Source of the DNA: Ostreococcus mediterraneus
Lineage: Eukaryota; Chlorophyta; Mamiellophyceae; Mamiellales; Bathycoccaceae
Direction of reading: 5' to 3'
Length of the DNA stretch: 64,000 nucleotides
Assembly (NCBI GenBank): GCA_012295225.1
Contig: WMKK01000013.1
Coordinates: 172,167-236,166, forward strand
The notes under the pieces are model-generated. The model was not told where the DNA came from and did not search any database. It was given only the letters and a program-made list of their open reading frames with translations. The first letter of the stretch is position 1; the number at the start of each line of letters is the position of its first letter. Position numbers and translations under genes: made by a program. Below, piece by piece: positions 30,701 to 38,726 of this stretch.

Positions 30701-31122
30701 CCGAGTTGCAAAAACTTGAACTCCAAAGATGCGAGTTTATGACAGTCTGTGCTGGGGTTTTCACTAATTTACGAGCTTTACAGCTCACTCTGGCGCATGA
30801 TGCTCCACTGGATTGTAGTCTAGTCGCGATAGCCAACGCGCTTGCACTGGATGACATTACAAAGTACAGTGAAAATCTTAGGAGACTTGGTGAAAGCGTG
30901 CAAACAGTTACTGGATCGCGTGCAACTGCTGGGAGTGTTCCGAATTCGAACGCATCATCACGTGAAAATTCATCCTCGAAACCGCGCAAGCGCGTAAGAA
31001 ATCCATACTTAGATGCAGTTATCGCACAAGAAGGAGGTCGTCAGGATGAGTACGACGACATGGCAGATTTCATAGTTTGCAAGCCAGGGCGAAACTATAG
31101 AGATGTTCTCGGGCTCACGTGA
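27781..31122 (+). CDS. large all-helical protein, probably alpha-solenoid, not identified
   Basis: From ATG 27781 (MTRANDVLVGEW) the protein has 1113 residues. The frame remains open 162 codons upstream, but that part lies antisense to the COX15 presequence and looks non-coding. No catalytic motif is visible. The sequence is dominated by amphipathic helices, with an acidic insert (about residues 86-105) and a basic, Ser-rich linker near the C-terminus (KPRKRVRNPY). The last 40 residues look like a conserved tail: RNPYLDAVIAQEGG, then DDMADFIVCKPGRNY. Size, helix content and tail made me consider a Fanconi anaemia group I-like protein, but I could not align it with confidence and leave it unnamed. 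HEAT/ARM-type scaffold is the safe description. Confidence 0.7.
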   Translation: MTRANDVLVGEWTIEALPRVLDVIAHTRLGRDVDELVRQRLVAGVRAGCASGALPMDVIALICQTCCAMVTRRRGRGHRGDKGGEVSDDADDESDEDEDGNADAGTRDGTRAWIDVLEMVSETTAKTRASAGRATRRAGRLNATFASSLIDAYMNKPSTGAICTALVLLTSIVGAGDESTSSRVVQAVIHVANAATEADISNFIDASEDEDVRCLVSVLVSSKDPLTVASINLLRVITSFRREVYTSVVGGLLQQMPSRTNAIEALEQIMQREQLTTEEKSKISEHIQNAVRCIPELSHTMGKVASSRVLRILAPLATMNAVNELIEKDEISSVVSGLGLVKEMLKCGLNVSQGMQALHRVLISADEHTPVQQTVFEIIASSLQDGVSIDASVLEKAESKAIERSTESLNMIRSLLTDGQWSYGLDESICCSVASALNLICALSTEQASTPNARVIREGVETICVLRETLKKTMEQQNGAFEVEVDNDSVADDAENCPSVLLPLAPLRLMVETVLDAILSHSEQFKHILDDIQLGLAGSCSWESWIITLLLDTHLKLSQLQPKQDCVSVLSVSGCSSLLVLAVEFGDTEWSLEQRFHVMTLCGEVLKTHFSSEDERCTLLLDSCASQCLDTLHEHWFAFNNGKLRSDVLSVKGTMMSLQTLQSVCWVAISRSTKASLEKSPALESIQSLISNALNDKVLERGVKSVVAFAKPHLKRNSVINAGRASTKSPISSMVALLISSLHHQVQQTYSLDEPLESWDSVISECLVLLDILLPMTAFELNENELVENAVLMLENVVIQFRELPAQVICEITRSVLKFHEQRSSLPDCLKTASRMLKIAMRYTLDTLPSFPQQLITLMIAVNDIVLRLTKQGNGVDLYSMRDAFVSLTSVLVKISSILMRDVYEKQSVCDGVANFLTLVNSAMYQSIEAASELCLAQNTAANIDGQRIDAALVLAGARLHHSTAKMIELFPLTELQKLELQRCEFMTVCAGVFTNLRALQLTLAHDAPLDCSLVAIANALALDDITKYSENLRRLGESVQTVTGSRATAGSVPNSNASSRENSSSKPRKRVRNPYLDAVIAQEGGRQDEYDDMADFIVCKPGRNYRDVLGLT

Positions 31123-31229
31123 GGTCGACATGTGCGTGTGAGTGTTACACGCATGGTATTTGTATTGTTATGAATCATATCATAGACTCTAGACTAGGTA
31201 GCTACATGGTTATAGTAAATCAATTCAAC

Positions 31230-31952
31230 TTATGCAACGGGCGCTCGGAGTGTGACATCCTCCTCTTCACTAGTCGGTTGCTCCAAGAACGGCGTCGGGA
31301 ACGCCCATACAGGAGCGGGGGCGACTGCAGTTTTACCAGCCGTACCAGTCACAACACCACCCAAAGGCGAAGCGAAGGGCATAGTCGTCAAGTAAGCTTG
31401 CAACTGCGCTTCGATGCGAAGCTTCTCGTGCAGCAGTTGCGTCTTTTCTTGAACTAGTTGCGCATTCATTTCTTGCTGTCTCGTCTTTTCAGCTTGCATC
31501 TTGACAATCATCTCCGTCAATCTATTGTGATGGTTGCGAAGCTTCTTAATCAACGCCGTGGCCGCCACTACAACCTTTGCCTTGTCTGTCTTCGGCACCG
31601 CTCCTGGTTCAAGAACAGAGCTCAACTCCATAAACTTGTCGTTGAGCGCATCTCGACGAAGCTTCTCGCGCTTAGACTTGTTTCTCTTCGCCCCCTCGCT
31701 CAACGGTGCCGTCGTCGCTTCCGTCGCCCGTCCTCTCTTCCCGTTTTCACCCGCTTCTTCGTTGAATTCCGAAGTCTCTCTGCACAGCTCCAGCCCCAAA
31801 TCCGCTCCGATCGCGGTCTCCGACGCCCCGAGCGCAAAGTCCACCGCGTCTCCCGTGATCGTCGTATCAAACGTATCAAAGAAATTCGTCAGCCAGTCAT
31901 CCGACGTTTGGCTCACCAGCGGCGTCATCGCATCCGCGTCGACGTGCGCCAT
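31230..31952 (-). CDS. bHLH transcription factor of the plant IVc (ILR3/bHLH104) type
   Basis: DNA-binding regulator of 240 residues. The basic helix-loop-helix is KREKLRRDALNDKFMELSSV, then a loop with PKTDKAKVV and helix 2, followed by a long leucine-zipper-like coiled coil (LIKKLRNHHNRLTEMI onward). PGAVPKTDKA matches the PGNPPKTDKA of land-plant IVc factors. The extreme C-terminus DVTLRAPVA resembles their DHVLRPPVA, a striking conservation of a tail outside the bHLH. In Arabidopsis this clade controls iron deficiency responses; the same role here is inference. The N-terminus contains DDWLTNFFDTFDTT, an acidic-hydrophobic patch that could be an activation region. Confidence 0.85.
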   Translation of the reverse strand: MAHVDADAMTPLVSQTSDDWLTNFFDTFDTTITGDAVDFALGASETAIGADLGLELCRETSEFNEEAGENGKRGRATEATTAPLSEGAKRNKSKREKLRRDALNDKFMELSSVLEPGAVPKTDKAKVVVAATALIKKLRNHHNRLTEMIVKMQAEKTRQQEMNAQLVQEKTQLLHEKLRIEAQLQAYLTTMPFASPLGGVVTGTAGKTAVAPAPVWAFPTPFLEQPTSEEEDVTLRAPVA

Positions 31953-32400
31953 TTGTCACGCGTGCCTTCGCGAGCCTCGCGCCTGGGGTTTGTTTGAATG
32001 GTCGTGCGACTGTGCCGTTCACCACGCGGTTGCACGCACACGCACTGGGTCGTGCGTAGATGTGTTGAAATAATATATTCGCGTGCGTTTACGCGCACTC
32101 GCGTCGACGTCACACCGCGCGCGCGTTGAACTGAGGCGCCTCAACGTCGCGGTGCGCGTTCCACCTCGAGCGACGTGGCCTCGAGATTTGCACGAATCCA
32201 TGAATGGATGATGGCGATGACGGATTTTGTTTTATGGATGGTGCGACAGTCACATCTGTCGCTTAATGACTACCAGTACGTACTATGAGATGTGAATAAT
32301 AGCTAAATCTAGACTACGATACCGCGTGATGATGACGCACTTGAATCACCACCGTCGTTTCGTGCTCACGGAGCGAGCGCGAGACGTCAGCCGCGCAAAG
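31953..32400. other. intergenic stretch without recognised features
   Basis: These 448 bp lie between the bHLH start and the end of the NDUFAF5-like gene and should hold the bHLH promoter. The sequence moves from GC-rich CGCGCG pieces near 32110-32130 to more AT-rich sequence at 32210-32340. No convincing open frame, RNA gene or long repeat was seen. Confidence 0.5.
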
Positions 32401-33630
32401 TTATGATGCTTTGGTGGACGCATCGGCGCCGGCACCCAAGTGTTTCTGTAAATCTGCGAGTGATACCGTAGCGCTGCCACGAGATTTTGGAGCTTGTTGG
32501 GAATCGTGCGCACGCCAACCAGTCATGTAAAGGATTTCATACGTCGCTTCGACGCCCGAGCGAGCGTTGGCATCCGTCGACGAGGCTTGGGCGTCTGACG
32601 CGGGGAACATGTCTGAATATAACGCACTTGCAGCTAGTGCGGTATGACGAGAGAGAAACGGACGACGCGAAAGACCAGCATTCGTTTCAGCCATTTTACG
32701 CAGATGCTCAACAAGCTCCATGGGGGAATCGTAACCGACGACGACGGAGTCAACATCAACCGCCGGAAGGCGCAAGTTGGCTCGGCCGAGCAAGTTTCCT
32801 GCATCTCTGACGTGCGCCAATGGTGATACCCTGCAGCTAACCCCACCTTCACGTTCACTTTCTGCTAATGCGCAAGCCACGCGGAGCTCTTGCAAAGTAT
32901 TACCACCGAAAATTGATGATAAAAACAACCCATCTGGAACGAGCGCGCGCGCGGCTTGCGACATTGCTCCTGGTAAGTCATTCACCCAGTGTAATCCTAA
33001 GCAACTAATCACCGCATCTACTGATTCTTCTTTGAGAGGCAAGTTTTCTTCATCCCCTTGCACATATAAAACTTCAACTGAGGCGCCATCACGTCTCTTG
33101 GGTGCCTCACCAACGACACTTTTGACAAAATTTAACATATCCGCCGACAAATCAACGACAACAATCGTTTCCACATCATTTCGTTCGGCAAGTAATCGTC
33201 GGGTAATAGCCTCAGATGCTCCACCAAGGACAACCACTCTCTTAAAATCACGTTTAATGTCCAATAATCTATCGAGTAACCGCCGTGCGAGCTCGTCCAA
33301 TAGCCCATCTGGAGCCGCCCGCCGCGTTTGCAACGCTTCACGTTGTAAAAATGCCGCTCGATCTCGCCTCGCCTTGATGAGTTCTCGGTCGAATATCATC
33401 ATCGCCTGTACGGCTGCAGCAGTCTGTTTATCTCGCAGCATTTCCGCGCGTTCTCTCGCTCTACGCTCGGCGCCTTTCACGTCGATTGGAGTTGCGTGCA
33501 CACTCTCATCTTTCGTCATACACACCATGTTCGACGAGCATACCGCGCGAATCGTCCTTTGATTCGCACGCAACGACGAAGACGCATCATGCGTCACATT
33601 TAACGCCGTGCTGACCCAACGTCCCCACAT
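32401..33630 (-). CDS. NDUFAF5: NDUFAF5-type methyltransferase-like complex I assembly factor
   Basis: NDUFAF5 hydroxylates an arginine of complex I subunit NDUFS7 during assembly and uses an AdoMet-methyltransferase fold. From ATG 33630 the protein has 409 residues; an ATG at 33774 would overlap the divergent neighbour. Strong matches are MIFDRELIKARRDRAA, ENLPLKEESVDAVISCLGLHWVNDLPGA, DGLFLSSIFGGNTLQELRVAC, AESEREGGVS, HVRDAGNLLGRANL, LRKMAETNAGLSRR, YEILYMTGWRAHDSQQ and SRGSATVSLADL. Motif I reads VVVLGGASEAIT in place of the usual DLGCGRG, so AdoMet binding may be altered. The N-terminus is basic and fits a mitochondrial presequence. It converges on no gene; its 5' end is 63 bp from the TXNDC9-like start. 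Confidence 0.9.
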   Translation of the reverse strand: MWGRWVSTALNVTHDASSSLRANQRTIRAVCSSNMVCMTKDESVHATPIDVKGAERRARERAEMLRDKQTAAAVQAMMIFDRELIKARRDRAAFLQREALQTRRAAPDGLLDELARRLLDRLLDIKRDFKRVVVLGGASEAITRRLLAERNDVETIVVVDLSADMLNFVKSVVGEAPKRRDGASVEVLYVQGDEENLPLKEESVDAVISCLGLHWVNDLPGAMSQAARALVPDGLFLSSIFGGNTLQELRVACALAESEREGGVSCRVSPLAHVRDAGNLLGRANLRLPAVDVDSVVVGYDSPMELVEHLRKMAETNAGLSRRPFLSRHTALAASALYSDMFPASDAQASSTDANARSGVEATYEILYMTGWRAHDSQQAPKSRGSATVSLADLQKHLGAGADASTKAS

Positions 33631-33693
33631 CCGTCGCGCAATGGCGCGCAGCTCACCAGTTCCAGCGCAGTCGCCTAGGGTTGTGAGAACACG

Positions 33694-34689
33694 ATGCGCA
33701 TGCCAGTCGCGACTGTCGCGTCGCCACTCTCGTGCGCGCGCGCGAACATGGGTGCAGACTGCGGCACAAAACACGTCGGTGCGTGCAAATCATGGATTGA
33801 TGACGAACTCGACGCGCTCGGCGAGGAAGGCGCGCACATTCCACGACCTTCGGGGTGCTGCGAGAAGGATGCTGCTGAACGCGCCGAGGCGACGCGCATG
33901 ATTGGTGAACTTCTATCGCAAGATAGGACGAATGTGCGAACGACGATTGCGCGTGAAGCCACGCATGGGGCAGAGTATGCGCATGCGGCCAACGCAGGAG
34001 ACGACGACGAGGATGATTGGGCAAAGACTGATGATGACGAAGACGAGGATGGCGCGTTGCGCGCGATTCAAGAAGCTCGATTACGAGAACTGAAAGGTGC
34101 TGCCGCCGTGGCTGCAGCTGAGGCAAGACGAGCTAGATATTCCGAAATCAAAGAAAGCGCTCTCGGCGAAACGCTCAAAGCGAGCACGCGAGTTGTCGTA
34201 CACTTTGTTCTTGAGGGTGCCGAACAGTGTGCGCGCATCGACGAAGTGTGCGACGACTTGGCGCCTGTATTTGCAAAGACGAAATTTGTGCGCATTAGAC
34301 CTAGAGATGACTCAGCGGCGATGCGGAAATACGGAATTCTAGCGCTACCAGCCGTTTTAGTATTTAAGCGTGGGCGGTTGATGTTCTCCACGTATGCTCT
34401 TGATGACTTTGGTGGCGCCGAAAATTTCGAGGAGGAGCGCGTGTTGAGATGGTTGGCAAAACACGACGCTATTCCTGGACATCCGTTGGCAGACAAAACG
34501 AGAGCTGTCGATAGCGATGCTTCATCTGATGACGAAAATGCACAAGGTGACGATGATGATGAATTATTTGGCGTGAACGCACCATGTGAGACGTGCGGAA
34601 GAACGTATCCACACAAGCACATTCGAGCGTTGCGCCACGGCGAGTCCCTTAGACAACCTGAGGATTCGGATTCAGACGACGGCTTCTGA
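33694..34689 (+). CDS. TXNDC9/phosducin-like thioredoxin-fold protein
   Basis: Phosducin-like proteins of this group assist the CCT chaperonin in folding tubulin and actin. The protein has up to 331 residues; an ATG at 33748 is an alternative start. An N-terminal helical part (IQEARLRELKGAAAV) precedes a thioredoxin fold: RVVVHFVLEGAEQCARIDEVCDDLAP with no CxxC, TKFVRIRPRD, KYGILALPAVLVFKRGRL with the cis-Pro, then LDDFGGAENFEEERVLRWL, the element typical of TXNDC9. Unusual for the family is a long C-terminal extension: acidic Asp/Glu runs followed by CETCGRTYPHKHIRAL, a Cys2-His2-like pattern that could bind zinc. Acidic runs also interrupt the N-terminal half. Confidence 0.75.
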   Translation: MRMPVATVASPLSCARANMGADCGTKHVGACKSWIDDELDALGEEGAHIPRPSGCCEKDAAERAEATRMIGELLSQDRTNVRTTIAREATHGAEYAHAANAGDDDEDDWAKTDDDEDEDGALRAIQEARLRELKGAAAVAAAEARRARYSEIKESALGETLKASTRVVVHFVLEGAEQCARIDEVCDDLAPVFAKTKFVRIRPRDDSAAMRKYGILALPAVLVFKRGRLMFSTYALDDFGGAENFEEERVLRWLAKHDAIPGHPLADKTRAVDSDASSDDENAQGDDDDELFGVNAPCETCGRTYPHKHIRALRHGESLRQPEDSDSDDGF

Positions 34690-34721
34690 GAATTTTAGTG
34701 AAGCGCATAGACTAATAGATG

Positions 34722-35912
34722 TTAAATATACACTGATGCACCTTTGCCTAAACCATTGATGAACGAACTCGCGTCCATAGCCTTCTTGCCGGGAGGTTGA
34801 ACCTCGAGCAATTCTAACCATTCGCCGCCGGCGCACGGTACGCGCAACATCTTCTTACGTAATTCTACCACACCACCCGCTGATACGGCATCTCCATCGC
34901 TCGAGACTTGAGTTGTAATAATTTTAATCACTACTTCTTTCAATTCTGCGTCGTCTCCTGCGGCTTTCACCTTCAAAGTCGCCTTTGTCCCAGGCCAACC
35001 TGCAAAAGCGCGCACTTTGTTGTGACACTCGTGCGCGCTTTGCTTGGTGAAATCTAAGTCGCCCTCTTCTGGGCTCACCTTTGCGGCATGCGTAAGGGTT
35101 GCTTCACCTTGCGGCGTTGCACGCGACGCAGCTTCGCCAGCAAATACCGATGGCAGTTCGTCTAATAATGCCTGCACACCGGTTTCAAATAATTCAGTCA
35201 ACAATTCTGGCGCCTTTTCGTCGCCGTTGAGCGGTCGCTTGACTTGTCGTAGAATCGGTCCCGCATCCATTTTTAATACCGTATACGCCACAGACACACC
35301 AGTTTCCGCCTGACCGCTTTCTAACGCGCGCTGCACTGGCGCTGCACCTCGCCATTGTGGTAACAGACTCGGATGAATATTCAACGTCCCGAGACGCGGA
35401 ATGTCGAGAAACTTTTGTGGAAGAAAGTTCCCATACGCCGCAGTCACCGCCAAGTCGATATCCAATTTCCGCAACGCGTTCAAGAACGCTTCTTCGTTCG
35501 CTTTTTCAGGGCATAAAATACGATCTTCCGTCATCCCACGCTGCATCGCGAGCTCCGCCACGGGCGACGGCGCCGGAGCGTCGCTTTTGCGTCCGCGTCC
35601 TCGCGGCCGCCCTGGTTGCGACACCACCGCCGTCACCTCAAACATCGAATCCGCCGCACTCGCCGCATCGAGCATGCGTCCAAGCACATCTCTGGCGCAA
35701 TCTGGCGTGCCCAGGAACACCACGCGCGATTTCCGCCCTTCACTCGTCGTGGACGCGCACCGAACCGCCATGCGCCTCGAGTGCGCTCGCGAACACCACC
35801 ACGTCCCCGCACTGCTCGTCCCCGCGCCCATCGTCGCCCCGCGTCGTCCAACGAATCGTTTAATCATCAACGACGTCGCGCGCATCGCTCGCGCTTTCGG
35901 CGTGGCAATCAT
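34722..35912 (-). CDS. MTFMT: methionyl-tRNA formyltransferase, organellar
   Basis: Formylates Met-tRNA for translation initiation in mitochondria and/or plastids. From ATG 35912 the protein has 396 residues. The frame extends upstream to 36350 but overlaps the bL19 gene on the other strand. An Arg/Ser/Ala-rich N-terminus of about 65 residues fits organelle import. The formyltransferase core follows: RVVFLGTPDCARDVL, VVSQPGRPRGRGRK, AAYGNFLPQKFLDIP, LNIHPSLLPQWRGAAPVQRAL (formyl-donor loop with catalytic Asn-His-Ser), SVAYTVLKMDAGPIL. The C-terminal OB-like domain carries FAGWPGTKATL. All catalytic elements are visible. Confidence 0.93.
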   Translation of the reverse strand: MIATPKARAMRATSLMIKRFVGRRGATMGAGTSSAGTWWCSRAHSRRMAVRCASTTSEGRKSRVVFLGTPDCARDVLGRMLDAASAADSMFEVTAVVSQPGRPRGRGRKSDAPAPSPVAELAMQRGMTEDRILCPEKANEEAFLNALRKLDIDLAVTAAYGNFLPQKFLDIPRLGTLNIHPSLLPQWRGAAPVQRALESGQAETGVSVAYTVLKMDAGPILRQVKRPLNGDEKAPELLTELFETGVQALLDELPSVFAGEAASRATPQGEATLTHAAKVSPEEGDLDFTKQSAHECHNKVRAFAGWPGTKATLKVKAAGDDAELKEVVIKIITTQVSSDGDAVSAGGVVELRKKMLRVPCAGGEWLELLEVQPPGKKAMDASSFINGLGKGASVYI

Positions 35913-36041
35913 ACCGCACCGCGACGCACACGCACCGCGCGCGCTCGACTGCGGTCCCATCCTCGAGCCTCGCCACACGTCGACGCGCGTCGACCGAGCG
36001 CGCTGTCGGGCGTGTGTGAGTCGCGCACCGAGACGCGGACG

Positions 36042-36779
36042 ATGATGTTTTCCATGCGTGCGATGCGACGGGCGTTGACGCAGGCGACGGCGACGGCGAC
36101 GACGTCGATGGCGCGCGTGGATGCGGCGGCGATCGCGCGAGGGATGACGGTGACGTCGTCGTCGTCGTGCGTGACGACGACGACGATGATGACGGCGGCG
36201 ATGCGTGGACCGACGCAGTACGCGCGATCGATCACGTCGAGCGCGCGATGTGAGATTAAAACGCGCGCGGGTGGGGACACGAGCAAGTTGAGACCCGAGG
36301 AGCGCGGGCTGGAGGCGCCGATGACGAGCTTTGAAGCCGGGGCGACGCAAACAGGATGGGGCAGCGCTGGTGGAGGGCAGTTACCATGGACGCCTACGAG
36401 GGAATTGAAGAAACGTAAATCGTACTTTAAACGGTGCGGGCACATCATGGAAACCTTAGAACGAGAGCACATGAAGTCGTTGTGCGAAGAGCGCAAGGTT
36501 ATTCCGTTTAGACCGGGGGATGTCGTGAAACTTACGTTAGAGGTTCCGGAAAATAGGCGACGAACGCAGGTATTTACGGGGATTTGCATCGGCAAAAAGA
36601 ATCGAGGAATGGGATCTAGCTTTACCGTTCGATCGGTCGTTGGTAATTTTGCAGTCGAGCGTACGTTCCCGCTGTTCTCACCGAACATCAAGGGCATGGA
36701 AATCCTTGAACGACGCAAAGTACGCCGCGCAAAACTCTATTACTTGCGCGATAAACCATTGCGATTCTCGCGACCGTGA
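36042..36779 (+). CDS. organellar ribosomal protein bL19
   Basis: Large-subunit ribosomal protein at the subunit interface. From ATG 36042 (MMFSMRAMRR) there are 245 residues. About 85 residues of basic, Thr/Ser/Ala-rich sequence with CGT/ACG triplets precede the mature protein and fit a presequence, more likely mitochondrial. The core has FRPGDVVKLTLEVPENRRRTQVFTGICIGKKN, split here as RPGDVVKLTLEVPEN and RRRTQVFTGICIGKKN, then SFTVRSVVGNFAVERTFPLFSP, covering the conserved bL19 SH3-like fold, and VRRAKLYYLRDKPLRF at the end. bL19 is bacterial-type and so marks an organelle ribosome. It is divergent from MTFMT, 129 bp between starts. Confidence 0.9.
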   Translation: MMFSMRAMRRALTQATATATTSMARVDAAAIARGMTVTSSSSCVTTTTMMTAAMRGPTQYARSITSSARCEIKTRAGGDTSKLRPEERGLEAPMTSFEAGATQTGWGSAGGGQLPWTPTRELKKRKSYFKRCGHIMETLEREHMKSLCEERKVIPFRPGDVVKLTLEVPENRRRTQVFTGICIGKKNRGMGSSFTVRSVVGNFAVERTFPLFSPNIKGMEILERRKVRRAKLYYLRDKPLRFSRP

Positions 36780-36946
36780 GTTTGTAGAAATCATAAGTAG
36801 TATCACAAATGTAGTAGGCTACGCGTTAGCTTAATAAATCGCCTTTCGCCTATCAATCAACTGTCAACTTGTGCAAAATTTTTCTTGGTACAGGTACATC
36901 AACGCTGATCTCTGATGTCAACCTTAAACAAATCAATTCAATTTTT

Positions 36947-38326
36947 TCAATAATATCCATTGTATGGCGCATGCGAATTCTGCTGGTTCTGTGGCAGAGA
37001 CAGATCCGCAGGGAAACTCATTTGGTTGTACATTTCGTTGGCGAGCTTGCTTGCCGCATACACCTTGGCGCGTGCTTCAGCGAGATTTTTATACGCTTCC
37101 AGTGCAGCTTGCTGAGCTTGAACCGAAGCCAAAAGCTGCATAGGTTCTTGAATACTAGTCTGCATCATGCCGGATTGCATAAACATGTTGTGCTGGGCGA
37201 ATGCAGCGAGTTGCTGTGGAGTCGCACGCGATTGCTGGCCTTGAAGAAGAGCCGCCGCCGCGGCGGCTGCTTGACCGCCAACAGAAGCGGCGTTGGGTAC
37301 CGCAGTCTTCGGCGGGGGCTGGTAAGAGAATTCAACGCCTCGAATGTATTGTAAGCGTTGTACAAATTCTCCACGTCGTTTGCCTTCACACAGCTCCTTG
37401 TAGCGTTCGACAGCTTCATGGATGATGCTCGACGCAGTCATGACGGCTTCAGAAGTGCCTTGAATGCAAAACACACGACAAGGGCGGTGATAACCACCAA
37501 TTTCCGGATGTTGCGTCCAAGATTGAATGGTCGAGCCAGTGTGCCTCATAATTTCTCGAATGGATGCACCGCTAGCACCAATGACAAAGCCGGCAGCGAG
37601 CAATGTAACTCGAAGCTTTAAGCCACCGTTGGAAAGAATTTCAACAGAAGCAACTTGCTGCTCCTCCTCCTCGACGCCTTGACCCGCTTTACGCGGTCCA
37701 GATGGACCTTTGCGAGCGGTGCCATTTGGATTTAACCCGTACGCAGCGGTAGGATCAACAGCCGCCTTGGACGGATTGAACGGCGTGTACTGTTGAGAGA
37801 AAGCGTATTCCGCGCCCGAAGCGCCGCCAGCCGGGACGGCGGAAAACGCAGACACTCGGGTCGGTGACGCAGACTTTTCAGTGTTGACGCCGCCAATAGG
37901 CCCATTTGGCGCTACCGCCACTTCATCTTCGGCTTCGAACAGTAAGCTTCCTAAGATCTGTGATGGGAAAACACTCATTTGTCAGCGCTTTGTCTCTCTC
38001 TCCGTAGGACACCGCGTTCTGGCTCTTTCGCACGCCGACCGGTTGTTACGACGAGTACGCGCGTGTCGACGAGAGTTCCCGCGCACGCGCGCTCGAAAAT
38101 CGCCACATAAAAATCATAACAAACATTCTCGCACACATACCTTGGATCGCATCCGTCCGTCGCTCGTGCCCGAAACATCCGCGTTCGGCGCGCGTCCCCC
38201 ATCCACCGGTGGCTCAAAACGCGTAAGATGCGGTTCTTCAAAGTCGTCGAGCACGCCTTGCGGCAACCACATTGCCGCGTCGTCGGCATTATTTGAAAAG
38301 TAATTTTGCGCGCCGCGTCCAAACAT
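36947..38326 (-). CDS. single-KH-domain RNA-binding protein, two exons
   Basis: Exons on the minus strand are 38326-38141 and 37957-36947, joined in phase 0 across a 183-bp intron (GTATGT...CATCACAG), giving 398 residues. Without exon 1 the protein would begin with a chance ATG inside the intron. A KH domain covers about residues 165-235: LRVTLLAAGFVIGASGASIREI has the GxxG loop as GASG, followed by VFCIQGTSEAVMTASSIIHEAV. The C-terminal third is Ala/Gln/Met/Pro-rich and low complexity, with poly-Ala, ending NQQNSHAPYNGYY. This composition is common in RNA-granule and splicing-linked KH proteins. The RNA target is unknown. Convergent with bL19, 167 bp apart. Confidence 0.8.
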
Positions 38327-38726
38327 CACGTGCGTGTTTCGTGCGTTCGTCGCGTCGGGGTTCTCGATTGATTGGTAATTGTCACCTCGTCGGTGTTGAC
38401 GCGTTCACGCGTTCGCGGACGCGGTGGGCGCGAAATTCGCGTGTGTGTGCGTGCGACGACGACGACGACGACGACTGGCGTCGGTCCTGACGACGGACGA
38501 TTATTACAATCACCCGCGCGTCTGATGACCAGGTTTCGAGGTCGTGCTGCGCGTCGTTGTACCGCGCGCGCGCGCCCCGACGCCCATCGTCGCTCGCTTT
38601 TTCGCATCCGCGTCCGCGTCCGCGTCCGGGGCGTGGGGGGTGCTGATCCATAGTGTGTGTCCATGAAAGCTATTACTATGATAAACACCCCCTCGACGGT
38701 TCCCCTTCTTGTGCGTTTTTTCGTGT
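38327..38726. other. intergenic region with CGA triplets and a CGTCCG repeat
   Basis: These 400 bp lie upstream of the KH gene and downstream of the acidic orphan. They contain an ACG/CGA run at about 38454-38475 and a CGCGTC/CGTCCG hexamer tract at about 38605-38632. Open frames here are low complexity on both strands. No RNA gene was recognised. Confidence 0.5.
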
